A stretch of DNA of 64,000 bases, taken from Acinetobacter seifertii. Lineage in GTDB: Bacteria; Pseudomonadota; Gammaproteobacteria; Pseudomonadales; Moraxellaceae. The stretch lies in the NCBI RefSeq assembly GCF_000368065.1, contig NZ_KB851200.1, positions 1,357,204 to 1,421,203 on the forward strand, written 5' to 3'. A program made the position numbers and the translations under genes. The notes under the pieces are model-generated. The model did not search any database. It worked only from the letters and a program-made list of their open reading frames with translations, and was not told the origin of the DNA. Below, piece by piece: positions 1-7,559 of the stretch. Positions within the stretch are counted from its first letter, which is position 1; every line of letters begins with the position of its first letter.

Positions 1-1708
1 TTACTTCTGTAATTAAGTTTTCTGCAAATGCTTTTACTGAATGATCACCCATAGCAATCCCAATAGATTCATAACCCATTAAAGATGCATACCAAGCAAG
101 CATCGCATGCACGCCGTTCCATAGGCGGTTTTTAATAAGTTGAATATCTGTAATTTGTTCAACCAATACAACCTGACGTAGCTTTTCGAGTAAAGGACTG
201 CCTTTTTCAATATAAATTGGCATATCCGTTTCACTGTGGAATAAGATTAAATCCATACTTTGTAAGATATGACCAGGTTGGAAATTACGACGCATATTTT
301 CAACATAAACCGATGCATTGTTTTGCTGATCTTGAGTCAGTTTATTGCAGTCTTCAATTTCAATTTGATCTTCTTGTTCAACATCTTCTAAATGCTGTTC
401 AAGGAAATTATGCTTAATACGAAGTTGTCGATATAAATTCTGATTAGAAAGTTTTGAAACCATTCGGTTTACTACAGTGTCACAAAAGTAATGCTCTTTT
501 AAAATATGTTCAGTCACATCCTCATCATTCGTTAACTCTAATATAGCTTCACGAAGATGCTTCATCACTAAATATTTAGCACCCACTTTATTTAAAATAA
601 TTAAAAAAGTTAGCGGTTCTATACATGTTTCAAGTGGCGAGTTAAAACGGGCGTATAGTCCTTTGGCTATCATTTTTGATTCAGCTTCAATCGCTTGCTC
701 TGGCAAACAAAGTGCAATCAAACTTGAATGAGTATACATCTCTAACATTTGTTGCTCATTGTCAGAGTCAACAATCGTCATATTCTCAATACGTTCATCA
801 TAAGAAAATTGTCCATAGCGAATACTATAGGTTCCAAACGCATTTACGGCCTCGCGAAAAAGACTATTACGAGTTGAAGCAATTATTTTTCTTGGTTTTG
901 TATATCCATCCCAATGTGACAATATTTGAGCTATATATCCCCCACCAATAGCACCGAAGCCATGTATTCCAACCGTAAGTTGATTAAGACTCTGTGGAAA
1001 AGGTTCTTGTAATTCCGGCATATCCATAACAGGAATGAACTGGTCAAGATCGGTTAAAAAGTCATACATCTGATCATAATAAAAATCTGCTTTTTCGAGC
1101 ATTTCATCATTTGGCTCTTTAATATCCTTTAATAAAATCGTTAGACCCTCAGATGTGTAAGCTGAGGTTAGACCATTTTCAGAATCTTCAAACATTAAAC
1201 ATTGCTTAGTGTTTAAATTAAGTTGGCTTGCTGCTTTTAAAAATATTTCAGGATGAGGTTTCCCCTGTTCTACTTCATCACCACAAGTAATCACATCAAA
1301 GAACTTATAAACATTGGCATTTATTAAATATTCTTCGGCAATTGCTCTACGACTTGAAGTGGCTACGGCCATTCTTAAACCAGATTTTCTTAAACGTTCA
1401 AGAACTTGAACTAATCCCTTTTTAATAGGCACGCCGTGTTTACGAATATGCTCAAGCTCCATCTCATCAGCTCTTTTTCTTATTTCTTTATACGGAACAT
1501 CTACCCCATATAAACGTTGTGCTAGTTTTTCTGCTGTTGTCGCACTTAAACCCAAACATTGCATTAAATATTCGTGTGAAAACTCCTGCCCAATCAGCTC
1601 TTGAGATGCTTGTTGCAATGTTTGAAACCGTAAGCGCTCAGTGTCAAACATTGTCCCATCCATATCAAAGATAGCTCCATGAACAGGTTTTCCATGAAAA
1701 ATAAGCAC
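1..1708 (-). CDS. mtlD: Bifunctional mannitol-1-phosphate phosphatase/dehydrogenase (3' end outside window)
   Basis: This is a fusion enzyme that reduces fructose-6-phosphate to mannitol-1-phosphate and then dephosphorylates it to mannitol, a compatible solute made by Acinetobacter under salt stress. The N-terminal half is a HAD-type phosphatase with the nucleophile motif FDMDGTMFDTE at about residues 14-24. From about residue 250 a Rossmann dehydrogenase begins with GIHGFGAIGGGYIAQI, followed by a mannitol dehydrogenase C-terminal region. I place the start at the GTG at 1708 because AGAGGT lies just upstream and the reading continues directly into the phosphatase motif. The frame is open through base 1, so about 569 codons are present and the C-terminus is missing. 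It stands alone, reading leftward. The fusion architecture is seen in the sequence; the osmoprotective role is known for the family in Acinetobacter. Confidence 0.9.
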   Translation of the reverse strand, partial: MLIFHGKPVHGAIFDMDGTMFDTERLRFQTLQQASQELIGQEFSHEYLMQCLGLSATTAEKLAQRLYGVDVPYKEIRKRADEMELEHIRKHGVPIKKGLVQVLERLRKSGLRMAVATSSRRAIAEEYLINANVYKFFDVITCGDEVEQGKPHPEIFLKAASQLNLNTKQCLMFEDSENGLTSAYTSEGLTILLKDIKEPNDEMLEKADFYYDQMYDFLTDLDQFIPVMDMPELQEPFPQSLNQLTVGIHGFGAIGGGYIAQILSHWDGYTKPRKIIASTRNSLFREAVNAFGTYSIRYGQFSYDERIENMTIVDSDNEQQMLEMYTHSSLIALCLPEQAIEAESKMIAKGLYARFNSPLETCIEPLTFLIILNKVGAKYLVMKHLREAILELTNDEDVTEHILKEHYFCDTVVNRMVSKLSNQNLYRQLRIKHNFLEQHLEDVEQEDQIEIEDCNKLTQDQQNNASVYVENMRRNFQPGHILQSMDLILFHSETDMPIYIEKGSPLLEKLRQVVLVEQITDIQLIKNRLWNGVHAMLAWYASLMGYESIGIAMGDHSVKAFAENLITEV

Positions 1709-1898
1709 GTTTTTACCTCTTTTTTTGATCATGTTTTATTCAGGGTATACAAAAAATTGATTAAAAAGTCAGGATGATAATAAATGAAACATTACTGGTT
1801 ATTTTTTAATCAAAAATATAAGTAATCTGTTACTGAGAGAACTTAAAAACTCTAAAAGGTTGAATAATGAAAATAATTCTGAAACCGAGTTCTAATGC

Positions 1899-1931
1899 AA
1901 AGATAGCAAGCTATCCTTGCTTGCTATCTTT
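1899..1931 (-). terminator. 12-bp perfect hairpin, probable terminator
   Basis: AAAGATAGCAAG at 1899-1910 pairs exactly with 1920-1931 across a 9-nt loop. It closes the Fur-controlled unit upstream. The U-tract on the minus strand is short (only the UUU of the stem), so termination may be leaky toward mtlD. Confidence 0.5.
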
Positions 1932-2001
1932 ACTTGTTCTTTTTATTGCGCTGATAATGTTTATTTTTCTTAGGTCCATTTACTGCTAAACAAACCTGCA
2001 T
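1930..2001 (-). CDS. Possible 23-residue basic peptide inside the Fur-controlled transcript
   Basis: An ATG at 2001 opens a 23-codon frame ending TAA at 1930-1932, right in the terminator hairpin. The peptide starts MQVCLAVNGPKK and ends in a Lys/Asn-rich tail. The same frame is open for 12 codons upstream of the ATG (including GIGRPADIIKT) back to a TAA. No clear Shine-Dalgarno precedes the ATG. It might be a real micropeptide, the tail of a decayed gene, or chance coding within a structured RNA. Confidence 0.25.
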   Translation of the reverse strand: MQVCLAVNGPKKNKHYQRNKKNK

Positions 2002-2083
2002 TGTTTTTATTATGTCTGCAGGTCTACCAATACCAGAAATTTATCTAACTCTTGTTATCTTTTGGTAGAACCAAACTCCATAC

Positions 2084-2116
2084 AATAATGATAATCATTT
2101 TCATTTAATAAGTCAA
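2084..2116 (-). promoter_or_regulatory. Sigma-70 promoter overlapped by a Fur box
   Basis: On the minus strand, TTGACT (2116-2111), a 17-nt spacer and TATCAT (2093-2088) form a near-consensus promoter. The 19-mer at 2084-2102 matches the classical Fur consensus at 17 of 19 positions and covers the -10 element, the usual geometry for iron-dependent repression. No iron-uptake gene lies next to it, so its target is the short transcription unit to the left. Confidence 0.65.
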
Positions 2117-2138
2117 TTTTATATTGCCCTTATTTTAA

Positions 2139-2603
2139 TCAATCAAGGATATCTACAAATTGCGCCGTCAATATTTGCGCCAGATCATTCGGATTTAGAC
2201 CAATATCTAATCCTCTTTTCCCCCCACTTACATAAATTTTGCCAAGTTCTTGTGCAGAAGCATCTATCACAGTTTTCAAACGTTTCTTTTGTCCTAATGG
2301 ACTAATTCCACCCACTAAGTACCCTGTTAAACGTTCTGCATCTTTTGGATTTGCCATTTGTAGTTTTTTACAGCCAACCGCCGTAGCAACCTTTTTTAAA
2401 TTGAGTTGATGATTAACAGGTATAATTGCGACAAAATAATTTTTTTCATCAGTTACCAGTAGCGTTTTAAAAACTTCATTTACATCAAGATTTAATTTTT
2501 CGGCAGCTTCTAAACCGAAACTTTTAGCATTTGCATCATGCTCATATTCATGAATTGAAAATTCGATTTTATTACTTTTTAACAGTCTACATGCAGGTGT
2601 CAT
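2139..2603 (-). CDS. ybaK: YbaK/EbsC-type aminoacyl-tRNA deacylase
   Basis: This 154-residue protein matches the YbaK/EbsC family, which hydrolyses mischarged Cys-tRNA(Pro) in the cytoplasm. It has the family N-terminus [20 protein letters not shown], a central VFKTLLV segment, the [20 protein letters not shown] stretch that carries the conserved deacylase residues, and a [11 protein letters not shown]-terminal motif. The length is usual for the family. It has its own intergenic regions on both sides. No clear Shine-Dalgarno precedes the ATG at 2603, but the first residues match the family start. Confidence 0.88.
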   Translation of the reverse strand: MTPACRLLKSNKIEFSIHEYEHDANAKSFGLEAAEKLNLDVNEVFKTLLVTDEKNYFVAIIPVNHQLNLKKVATAVGCKKLQMANPKDAERLTGYLVGGISPLGQKKRLKTVIDASAQELGKIYVSGGKRGLDIGLNPNDLAQILTAQFVDILD

Positions 2604-2794
2604 AGGATTTTAGATTTTAATGAAATGGTATTAATTATATTTATTTTAGTGAAAAGTTTAAAATTTGCTTAGGCTATTTACATCATTTACATGAAAAATC
2701 AAACAGACACTGAACAAAAAACAATCTGAACTTGATATTGAGTGGATGACTCCAATATATTTAATTGAGATTTAAAGTCTGAACTGGCAAATTT

Positions 2795-3097
2795 ATGAGT
2801 TACAAACACAATAATCTGATGGCAATGCGTCACCGTTTTTGGGATGAATCTTCAGATCATGTATTAAATGAAAAGCAATTTTTACAGCAGACCTTAATCG
2901 AACAAGGCATTTTTAATAATGCCACTTTTGAGGATGTTAAGTATTTTTTCTATACACTACCGAGCATCGTTATTGTAAAGGCCCATGCTCTTGGTTTTAT
3001 GCATGATTCTGTCAAGCAAATGGTTATTCAACATATTCAAGCTAATCGTATCCACTTAATGCAAAAAGCTGAATTAAAAATTCAGTTTAAAATGTAA
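2795..3097 (+). CDS. Conserved-looking small hypothetical protein
   Basis: A 100-residue protein of unknown function, starting MSYKHNNLMAMRHRFWDES. It is rich in His, Met, Phe and Gln, has no membrane segment or signal peptide, and reads as a small helical cytoplasmic protein. It stands alone between ybaK (opposite strand) and the ABC1 kinase gene. An identical 15-bp sequence occurs at 2665-2679 and 3173-3187, flanking the gene. Coding is supported by natural amino-acid composition and lack of a competing frame; I do not recognise the family. Confidence 0.6.
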   Translation: MSYKHNNLMAMRHRFWDESSDHVLNEKQFLQQTLIEQGIFNNATFEDVKYFFYTLPSIVIVKAHALGFMHDSVKQMVIQHIQANRIHLMQKAELKIQFKM

Positions 3098-3330
3098 GTT
3101 AATGATTAATATTTAATGGCTTTTTAATCTAGTTCCTCTTTCTGGAGAAATTGTATTTTAATTTTTATTATGTTGCTTAGGCTATTTTAGAAAATTAAGA
3201 TATAAAATGATACTTTCAACTCACCATTCAGTCTGAGGGAACTATTTTAATACGTTCAAAACATGTAATATTCGTTACAATTTTAGATCACCAGCGTTTG
3301 GCTGCATGATGCGCATAGGATTCTATTTTC

Positions 3331-4704
3331 ATGTCAAATCAGAACGATAAGCTTAAGAGTTTAAAAACTTCTTCCATGGATCGACGCTTATCAATCGCGA
3401 AAGCTTCTTTACTGGCAGGAACACGTTGGGCTACTGCAAGTGCCTCTACCCTTTTTTCTAGTGAAGAAGAAAAAGAGAAGAAGCGTAAAAAGGCAATGAG
3501 CGAACAAGCTAATTATCTTGTTTCTGAAATTGGCAAACTTAAAGGTTCTATTGTTAAGATTGGCCAAATGATGGCTCTTTATGGTGAACATTTTTTACCA
3601 GAAGAAATTACTCAGGCGTTAAATACCTTAAACAACCAAACGGTTGCTTTAGACTGGCCTGCGATTAAGCCACATTTACAAGAACAACTTGGTTCTAAGT
3701 TAAACGATTTAACCATTGATCATGAACCTATTGGTACAGCGTCTCTTGCACAAGTTCATCGCGCAATCCGCAAATCAGATGGATTAGAGTTAGTTTTAAA
3801 AATTCAATACCCTGGTGTAGCGAGTGCAATTGACTCAGACATGAGTCTATTTAAAAACATGCTTAAGCTTACACGTATGGTTCCTCAGACACGTGAGTTT
3901 GATCAGTGGTTTGATGAAGTACGCGAAATGATGCATCGTGAAGTCAATTATGATGTAGAAGCAGCAACCACTCGCCGCTTTGGTGAGCGCTTAAAAGATG
4001 ATGAGCGCTATATTGTCCCTACAATTGTAGATGATTACTGCACAGATCAAGTCTTATGTATGACGTTTGAACGCGGCGTACCTATTAATAGTCCTGTTAT
4101 GCTTTCTCTTCCACAAGAACGCCGTAATCAACTTGGTGAAGCGTCATTAGAGATTGCTGTTCGTGAGATTTTTGAGTGGGGTGAAATGCAAACTGACCCT
4201 AACTTTGGTAACTACCTAGTTCGTTTAGGTAATGGCCAAGATGTTCAAGATAAAATCGTACTATTAGACTTCGGCGCGATCCGTCAGTTCGATGAACACT
4301 TACTCTCAGTTGCACGCAATCTCATACAAGCGGGTTATCAGCATGATAAACATGCGATGGTCCAAGCAATGACTGGATATGAGTTTTTCGATGCAATGCC
4401 TGAAAGTATTAAACCTGGCATGGCAGATGTATTTTTACTTGCGACTGAAGCATTCAGCACACCTGTAAATAATCCAGATATGCCAGCCGGCCTGATGGAT
4501 GAACATGAACGTTATGACTGGAAAAAAAGCCAGTTACATAGTCGTGTTATGCAGCAGGCAAGTAAATCAATGGCATCCCGATATTTCTCTGTCCCTCCAA
4601 AAGAGTTTATGTTTATTAGCCGTAAGTTTATTGGTGCATATACATTTATGACTGTTATTGATGCCAAGACAAATGTACGTCGTATGATTCGTAACTTTGC
4701 TTAA
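3331..4704 (+). CDS. ABC1/UbiB-family atypical kinase
   Basis: A 457-residue member of the ABC1 (AarF/UbiB/ADCK) atypical kinase family. The diagnostic KxGQ motif is at about residues 76-79 (IVKIGQMMALYGEHFLP), the Ala-rich nucleotide loop is GTASLAQVHRA near 135-145, and the metal-binding DFG is in LLDFGAIRQFDE near 312. No C-terminal membrane anchor is obvious, unlike classical UbiB, so this is probably a paralogue and not the ubiquinone-operon UbiB. Family members act on lipids or quinone biosynthesis complexes; the substrate here is unknown. A strong hairpin follows the stop codon. Confidence 0.82.
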   Translation: MSNQNDKLKSLKTSSMDRRLSIAKASLLAGTRWATASASTLFSSEEEKEKKRKKAMSEQANYLVSEIGKLKGSIVKIGQMMALYGEHFLPEEITQALNTLNNQTVALDWPAIKPHLQEQLGSKLNDLTIDHEPIGTASLAQVHRAIRKSDGLELVLKIQYPGVASAIDSDMSLFKNMLKLTRMVPQTREFDQWFDEVREMMHREVNYDVEAATTRRFGERLKDDERYIVPTIVDDYCTDQVLCMTFERGVPINSPVMLSLPQERRNQLGEASLEIAVREIFEWGEMQTDPNFGNYLVRLGNGQDVQDKIVLLDFGAIRQFDEHLLSVARNLIQAGYQHDKHAMVQAMTGYEFFDAMPESIKPGMADVFLLATEAFSTPVNNPDMPAGLMDEHERYDWKKSQLHSRVMQQASKSMASRYFSVPPKEFMFISRKFIGAYTFMTVIDAKTNVRRMIRNFA

Positions 4705-4713
4705 TTTGATTAC

Positions 4714-4742
4714 GACTAGAATGGCTCAATGTCATTCTAGTC
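4714..4742 (+). terminator. Hairpin terminator after the ABC1 kinase gene
   Basis: GACTAGAATG at 4714-4723 pairs perfectly with 4733-4742 across a 9-nt loop, ten bases after the stop codon. The downstream sequence is A/T-rich but lacks a clean T-run. Confidence 0.55.
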
Positions 4743-4924
4743 AATGCAAACAAAATTATTATTTTTAAGAACTAATTTTTATTTATAAAATCAAAAACAT
4801 AAAATCAAGTCTATTTTATTTTTACCATTTATCTACTCTTTTTTTGAATGTCAGTAACGACATAGTTTTTTCTTATACTGCGTGTCAGCATAAACCAATA
4901 ACAATGTGTTAGGACACCATAATC

Positions 4925-6217
4925 ATGACAAATATGATCAATAAAGCCCAAGGGTTGGGTTTATCGCTGATCACAAAATTAGCTGGAAGCGATGTACTTG
5001 ATCAACTCAAACTACGTAAATTTCTTGAAAAGTCTCTTTATCAAGGTTCAAAAGCTGGCTTTAGAGCATTAAGCCAAACTCAAAAAGCATTTAAACCTAA
5101 ACAAATTCCACAACAACGACTACCTCAGCAAAAGAAAAACCTATTTGATTTAAGCCTAACTGAAGAACAACAAATGACTTCTGAAGCAATGTCTCAATTT
5201 GCTAAAGAAGTTTTACTAGCATTAGCTCATGATGCCGATCAAGCAGCACAATTTCCAGAAAACCTTTGGCAATATGTTGAAGATTTAGGGCTAAATTATT
5301 ACGCCCTACCAGAAGCACTAGGTGGCGTTGCTGCTGAACAAAATATTGTAAGCAACTTACTCATCGCTGAAAAACTAGCTGAAGGTGATTTTAGTCTTAC
5401 AGCGGGATTACTCAGTACCTTTAGCGTTATTAATGCAATCACACGTTGGGGATCTGCCGAGGTTCAGTCAATGTATCTGCCATGTTTTGCTGAAGACTCA
5501 GACATTACAGCAACCTTTGCAGTACAAGAAGCAACTCCAGCATTCAACCCTTATGTTTTAAAAACAAAAGCTTCTCTTGAAAATGATCAATTTTACATTG
5601 ATGGTGAAAAAACCTTAGTCATTTTAGGTGATTTGGCTGATGTGTTATTGGTGAGTGCTGACTTTAATGGCAAGCCAGATGTATTTCTAGTGCAAGTGGG
5701 TGACACTATTTCCATTAAGAACACTCCGGCAATGGGCCTCAAAGCAACAGAGACAGCTACTTTAAAATTTAGCCACACACCTGCTCTACGACTAGGCACA
5801 ACAGATTTTGATTACACAGCCTTTGTAGATTTGGGCAACTTGATGTGGTGTGCAATGGCTGTAGGTACATGTGAAGCTGTAAAAGCCTATTGTATTAAAT
5901 ATGCCAATGAGCGAACTGCTTTCGGAGAACCAATTTCACATCGTCAAAGTGTCGCATTCATGATTGCAGACATGGCAATTGAAATTGATGCTATGCGTAT
6001 GCTGATTTTAAATGCAGCAAGTCTTGCTGAAGCAGGTAAATCTTTCCATCGTGAAGCATATTTAGCTCGTCTTCTTTGTTCAGAAAAATCCATGAAAATA
6101 GGAACAGATGGCGTACAAATTTTGGGTGGTCATGGCTTCACAAAAGAACACCCAGTTGAACGTTGGTACCGTGATTTACGTGCGACCGCAATTTTACATT
6201 CTGGCTTACATGCTTAA
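4925..6217 (+). CDS. Acyl-CoA dehydrogenase-like protein lacking the C-terminal catalytic motif
   Basis: This 430-residue protein has the acyl-CoA dehydrogenase fold: an N-terminal helical extension of about 70 residues, the middle beta-domain (TATFAVQEATPAFNPYV, then IDGEKTLVILGDLADVLLV) and C-terminal helices with ANERTAFGEPISHRQSVAF and DGVQILGGHGFTKEHPVERW. It stops at RDLRATAILHSGLHA, just where family members carry the IYEGTxxIQ motif with the catalytic Glu and FAD contact. That motif is absent. AGGA lies upstream of the ATG. The next gene, 21 bases downstream, is a complete family member, so the two may form a hetero-oligomer. Substrate unknown. Confidence 0.8.
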   Translation: MTNMINKAQGLGLSLITKLAGSDVLDQLKLRKFLEKSLYQGSKAGFRALSQTQKAFKPKQIPQQRLPQQKKNLFDLSLTEEQQMTSEAMSQFAKEVLLALAHDADQAAQFPENLWQYVEDLGLNYYALPEALGGVAAEQNIVSNLLIAEKLAEGDFSLTAGLLSTFSVINAITRWGSAEVQSMYLPCFAEDSDITATFAVQEATPAFNPYVLKTKASLENDQFYIDGEKTLVILGDLADVLLVSADFNGKPDVFLVQVGDTISIKNTPAMGLKATETATLKFSHTPALRLGTTDFDYTAFVDLGNLMWCAMAVGTCEAVKAYCIKYANERTAFGEPISHRQSVAFMIADMAIEIDAMRMLILNAASLAEAGKSFHREAYLARLLCSEKSMKIGTDGVQILGGHGFTKEHPVERWYRDLRATAILHSGLHA

Positions 6218-6238
6218 GATCAATCTGAGGACATTTTC

Positions 6239-7444
6239 ATGAATTTACAAAATCCCAAAAAATTCAAAATGATGATTGATCAAGCACATGATGTTGCGAT
6301 CAATGTATTACGCCCTATTTCCCGTAAATACGATAAAGCAGAACATGCTTATCCCAAAGAGCTTGATATGCTTGCCTCACTCATCGACGGTATGAACGAA
6401 GGTGGCGAAGGAATTAATGCAGGTGCAGCTGGTGCAAGCAAACGAGGTGAAACAGATAATGAAGGTGTCCGTAACGGCACCAACATGTCGACAGCACTAG
6501 GTATCATTGAAATGTGTTATGGCGATACTGGGCTATTACTCAGTATGCCACGCCAAGGTTTAGGAAATTCTGCCATCGCAGCAGTTGCAAATGATGAGCA
6601 ATTAGAACGTTTTAAAGGTACTTGGGCTGCAATGGCGATTACTGAACCCGGCTGTGGTTCAGACTCTGCTGCTATCCGTACTACAGCAACTAAAGATGGT
6701 AATGACTACATTTTAAATGGTGAAAAGATTTTCGTAACCTCTGGTGAACGTGCAGACTCTGTGGTTGTCTGGGCTACACTCGACCGAAAACTTGGACGTG
6801 CAGCCATCAAATCATTTGTAGTGCCTAAAGGCACGCCTGGAATGAAGGTGGAGCGCCTTGAACATAAATTGGGAATTAAAGCTTCTGATACGGCAGTTAT
6901 TAGTTTTACTGACTGCCGTGTGCCAGCCGAAAATCTTTTAGGTAATGCCGAAGTGGACGTTGCTAAAGGTTTCGCAGGTGTAATGGAAACTTTTGATAAT
7001 ACACGCCCGTTAGTCGCTGCTATGGCCATTGGCTGTGCTAAAGCTTCATTAGAACGTATTAAAGAAATTTTTAAAGATCAGTTGGACCCAAATTACTCAA
7101 CTCCATATTTACAAACGTCCAATCTTGCGGCACAAATTTACCGTATGGAGGCCGAATGGGAAGCAGCACGGTTACTCATGTTGAAAGCAACATGGATGGC
7201 TGACAACAAGAAACCAAACTCAAAAGAAGCTTCCATCGCCAAGGCAAAAGCAGGCCGTGTAGGTAATGAAATTACTTTGAAGTGTGTCGAGTTAGCAGCA
7301 AGTGTTGGCTATAACGAAGATGAATTACTTGAGAAATGGGCACGTGATTCAAAAATTCTTGATATTTTTGAAGGAACTCAACAAATTCAGCAGCTTATTA
7401 TTGCTCGACGTGAGCTTGGTAAATCGTCAAGCGAATTAAAATAA
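6239..7444 (+). CDS. Acyl-CoA dehydrogenase
   Basis: A 401-residue FAD-dependent acyl-CoA dehydrogenase that introduces the alpha-beta double bond in beta-oxidation-type pathways. Signature 1 is AMAITEPGCGSDSAA (near residue 131-145) and signature 2 with the catalytic Glu is LDIFEGTQQIQQLIIARREL near the C-terminus. The GEKIFVTSGERAD and DTRP-type (FDNTRPLVAAMAIG) segments are also typical. It is 21 bases downstream of an acyl-CoA dehydrogenase-like gene without the catalytic motif and is surely co-transcribed with it. The natural substrate cannot be read from the sequence. Confidence 0.9.
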   Translation: MNLQNPKKFKMMIDQAHDVAINVLRPISRKYDKAEHAYPKELDMLASLIDGMNEGGEGINAGAAGASKRGETDNEGVRNGTNMSTALGIIEMCYGDTGLLLSMPRQGLGNSAIAAVANDEQLERFKGTWAAMAITEPGCGSDSAAIRTTATKDGNDYILNGEKIFVTSGERADSVVVWATLDRKLGRAAIKSFVVPKGTPGMKVERLEHKLGIKASDTAVISFTDCRVPAENLLGNAEVDVAKGFAGVMETFDNTRPLVAAMAIGCAKASLERIKEIFKDQLDPNYSTPYLQTSNLAAQIYRMEAEWEAARLLMLKATWMADNKKPNSKEASIAKAKAGRVGNEITLKCVELAASVGYNEDELLEKWARDSKILDIFEGTQQIQQLIIARRELGKSSSELK

Positions 7445-7453
7445 GAGCGTTGC

Positions 7454-7473
7454 AAGGAAGTTAAAACTTCCTT
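7454..7473 (+). terminator. Short hairpin after the acyl-CoA dehydrogenase pair
   Basis: AAGGAAG (7454-7460) pairs with CTTCCTT (7467-7473) across TTAAAA. It lies 10 bases after the stop codon. Confidence 0.45.
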
Positions 7474-7505
7474 ACTGCTTAGTACTACTCTATCTACAAA
7501 ATAAA

Positions 7506-7533
7506 AACCCTCTAATCATATGATTAGAGGGTT
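7506..7533. terminator. 28-bp perfect palindrome, bidirectional terminator
   Basis: AACCCTCTAATCAT is followed immediately by its exact reverse complement. It sits between the convergent acyl-CoA dehydrogenase and alkM genes, with A-runs on its left that become a U-run for the leftward-ending alkM transcript. Confidence 0.7.
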
Positions 7534-7559
7534 AGGTATTTCAGGTATATATTTTTTAT

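Larger units (their letters stand above)
1899..2081 (-). ncRNA. Candidate Fur-repressed small transcript with consecutive stem-loops
   Basis: The 430-bp gap between mtlD and ybaK holds a leftward promoter overlapped by a Fur box, and the predicted transcript (about 185 nt) folds into three successive perfect stems. Stem 1 pairs 2062-2068 with 2024-2030 (CTACCAA/TTGGTAG). Stem 2 pairs 2017-2023 with 1994-2000 (ACCTGCA/TGCAGGT) and begins at the base after stem 1 ends. Stem 3 is a 12-bp hairpin at 1899-1931. A 23-codon ORF overlaps stems 2 and 3. No known gene is recognised. The stems and promoter are seen directly; that this is a regulatory RNA or micropeptide mRNA is inference. It could also be a leader for mtlD if stem 3 does not terminate. 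Confidence 0.45.

Noticed and set aside
217..951. Two rightward short ORFs (217-417 and 676-951)
   Set aside because: They are antisense shadows of the mtlD coding frame, which is open across the whole stretch.
1769..1790. A second Fur-like stretch (GATGATAATAAATG) upstream of mtlD
   Set aside because: Too many mismatches to the 19-base consensus, unlike the site at 2084-2102.
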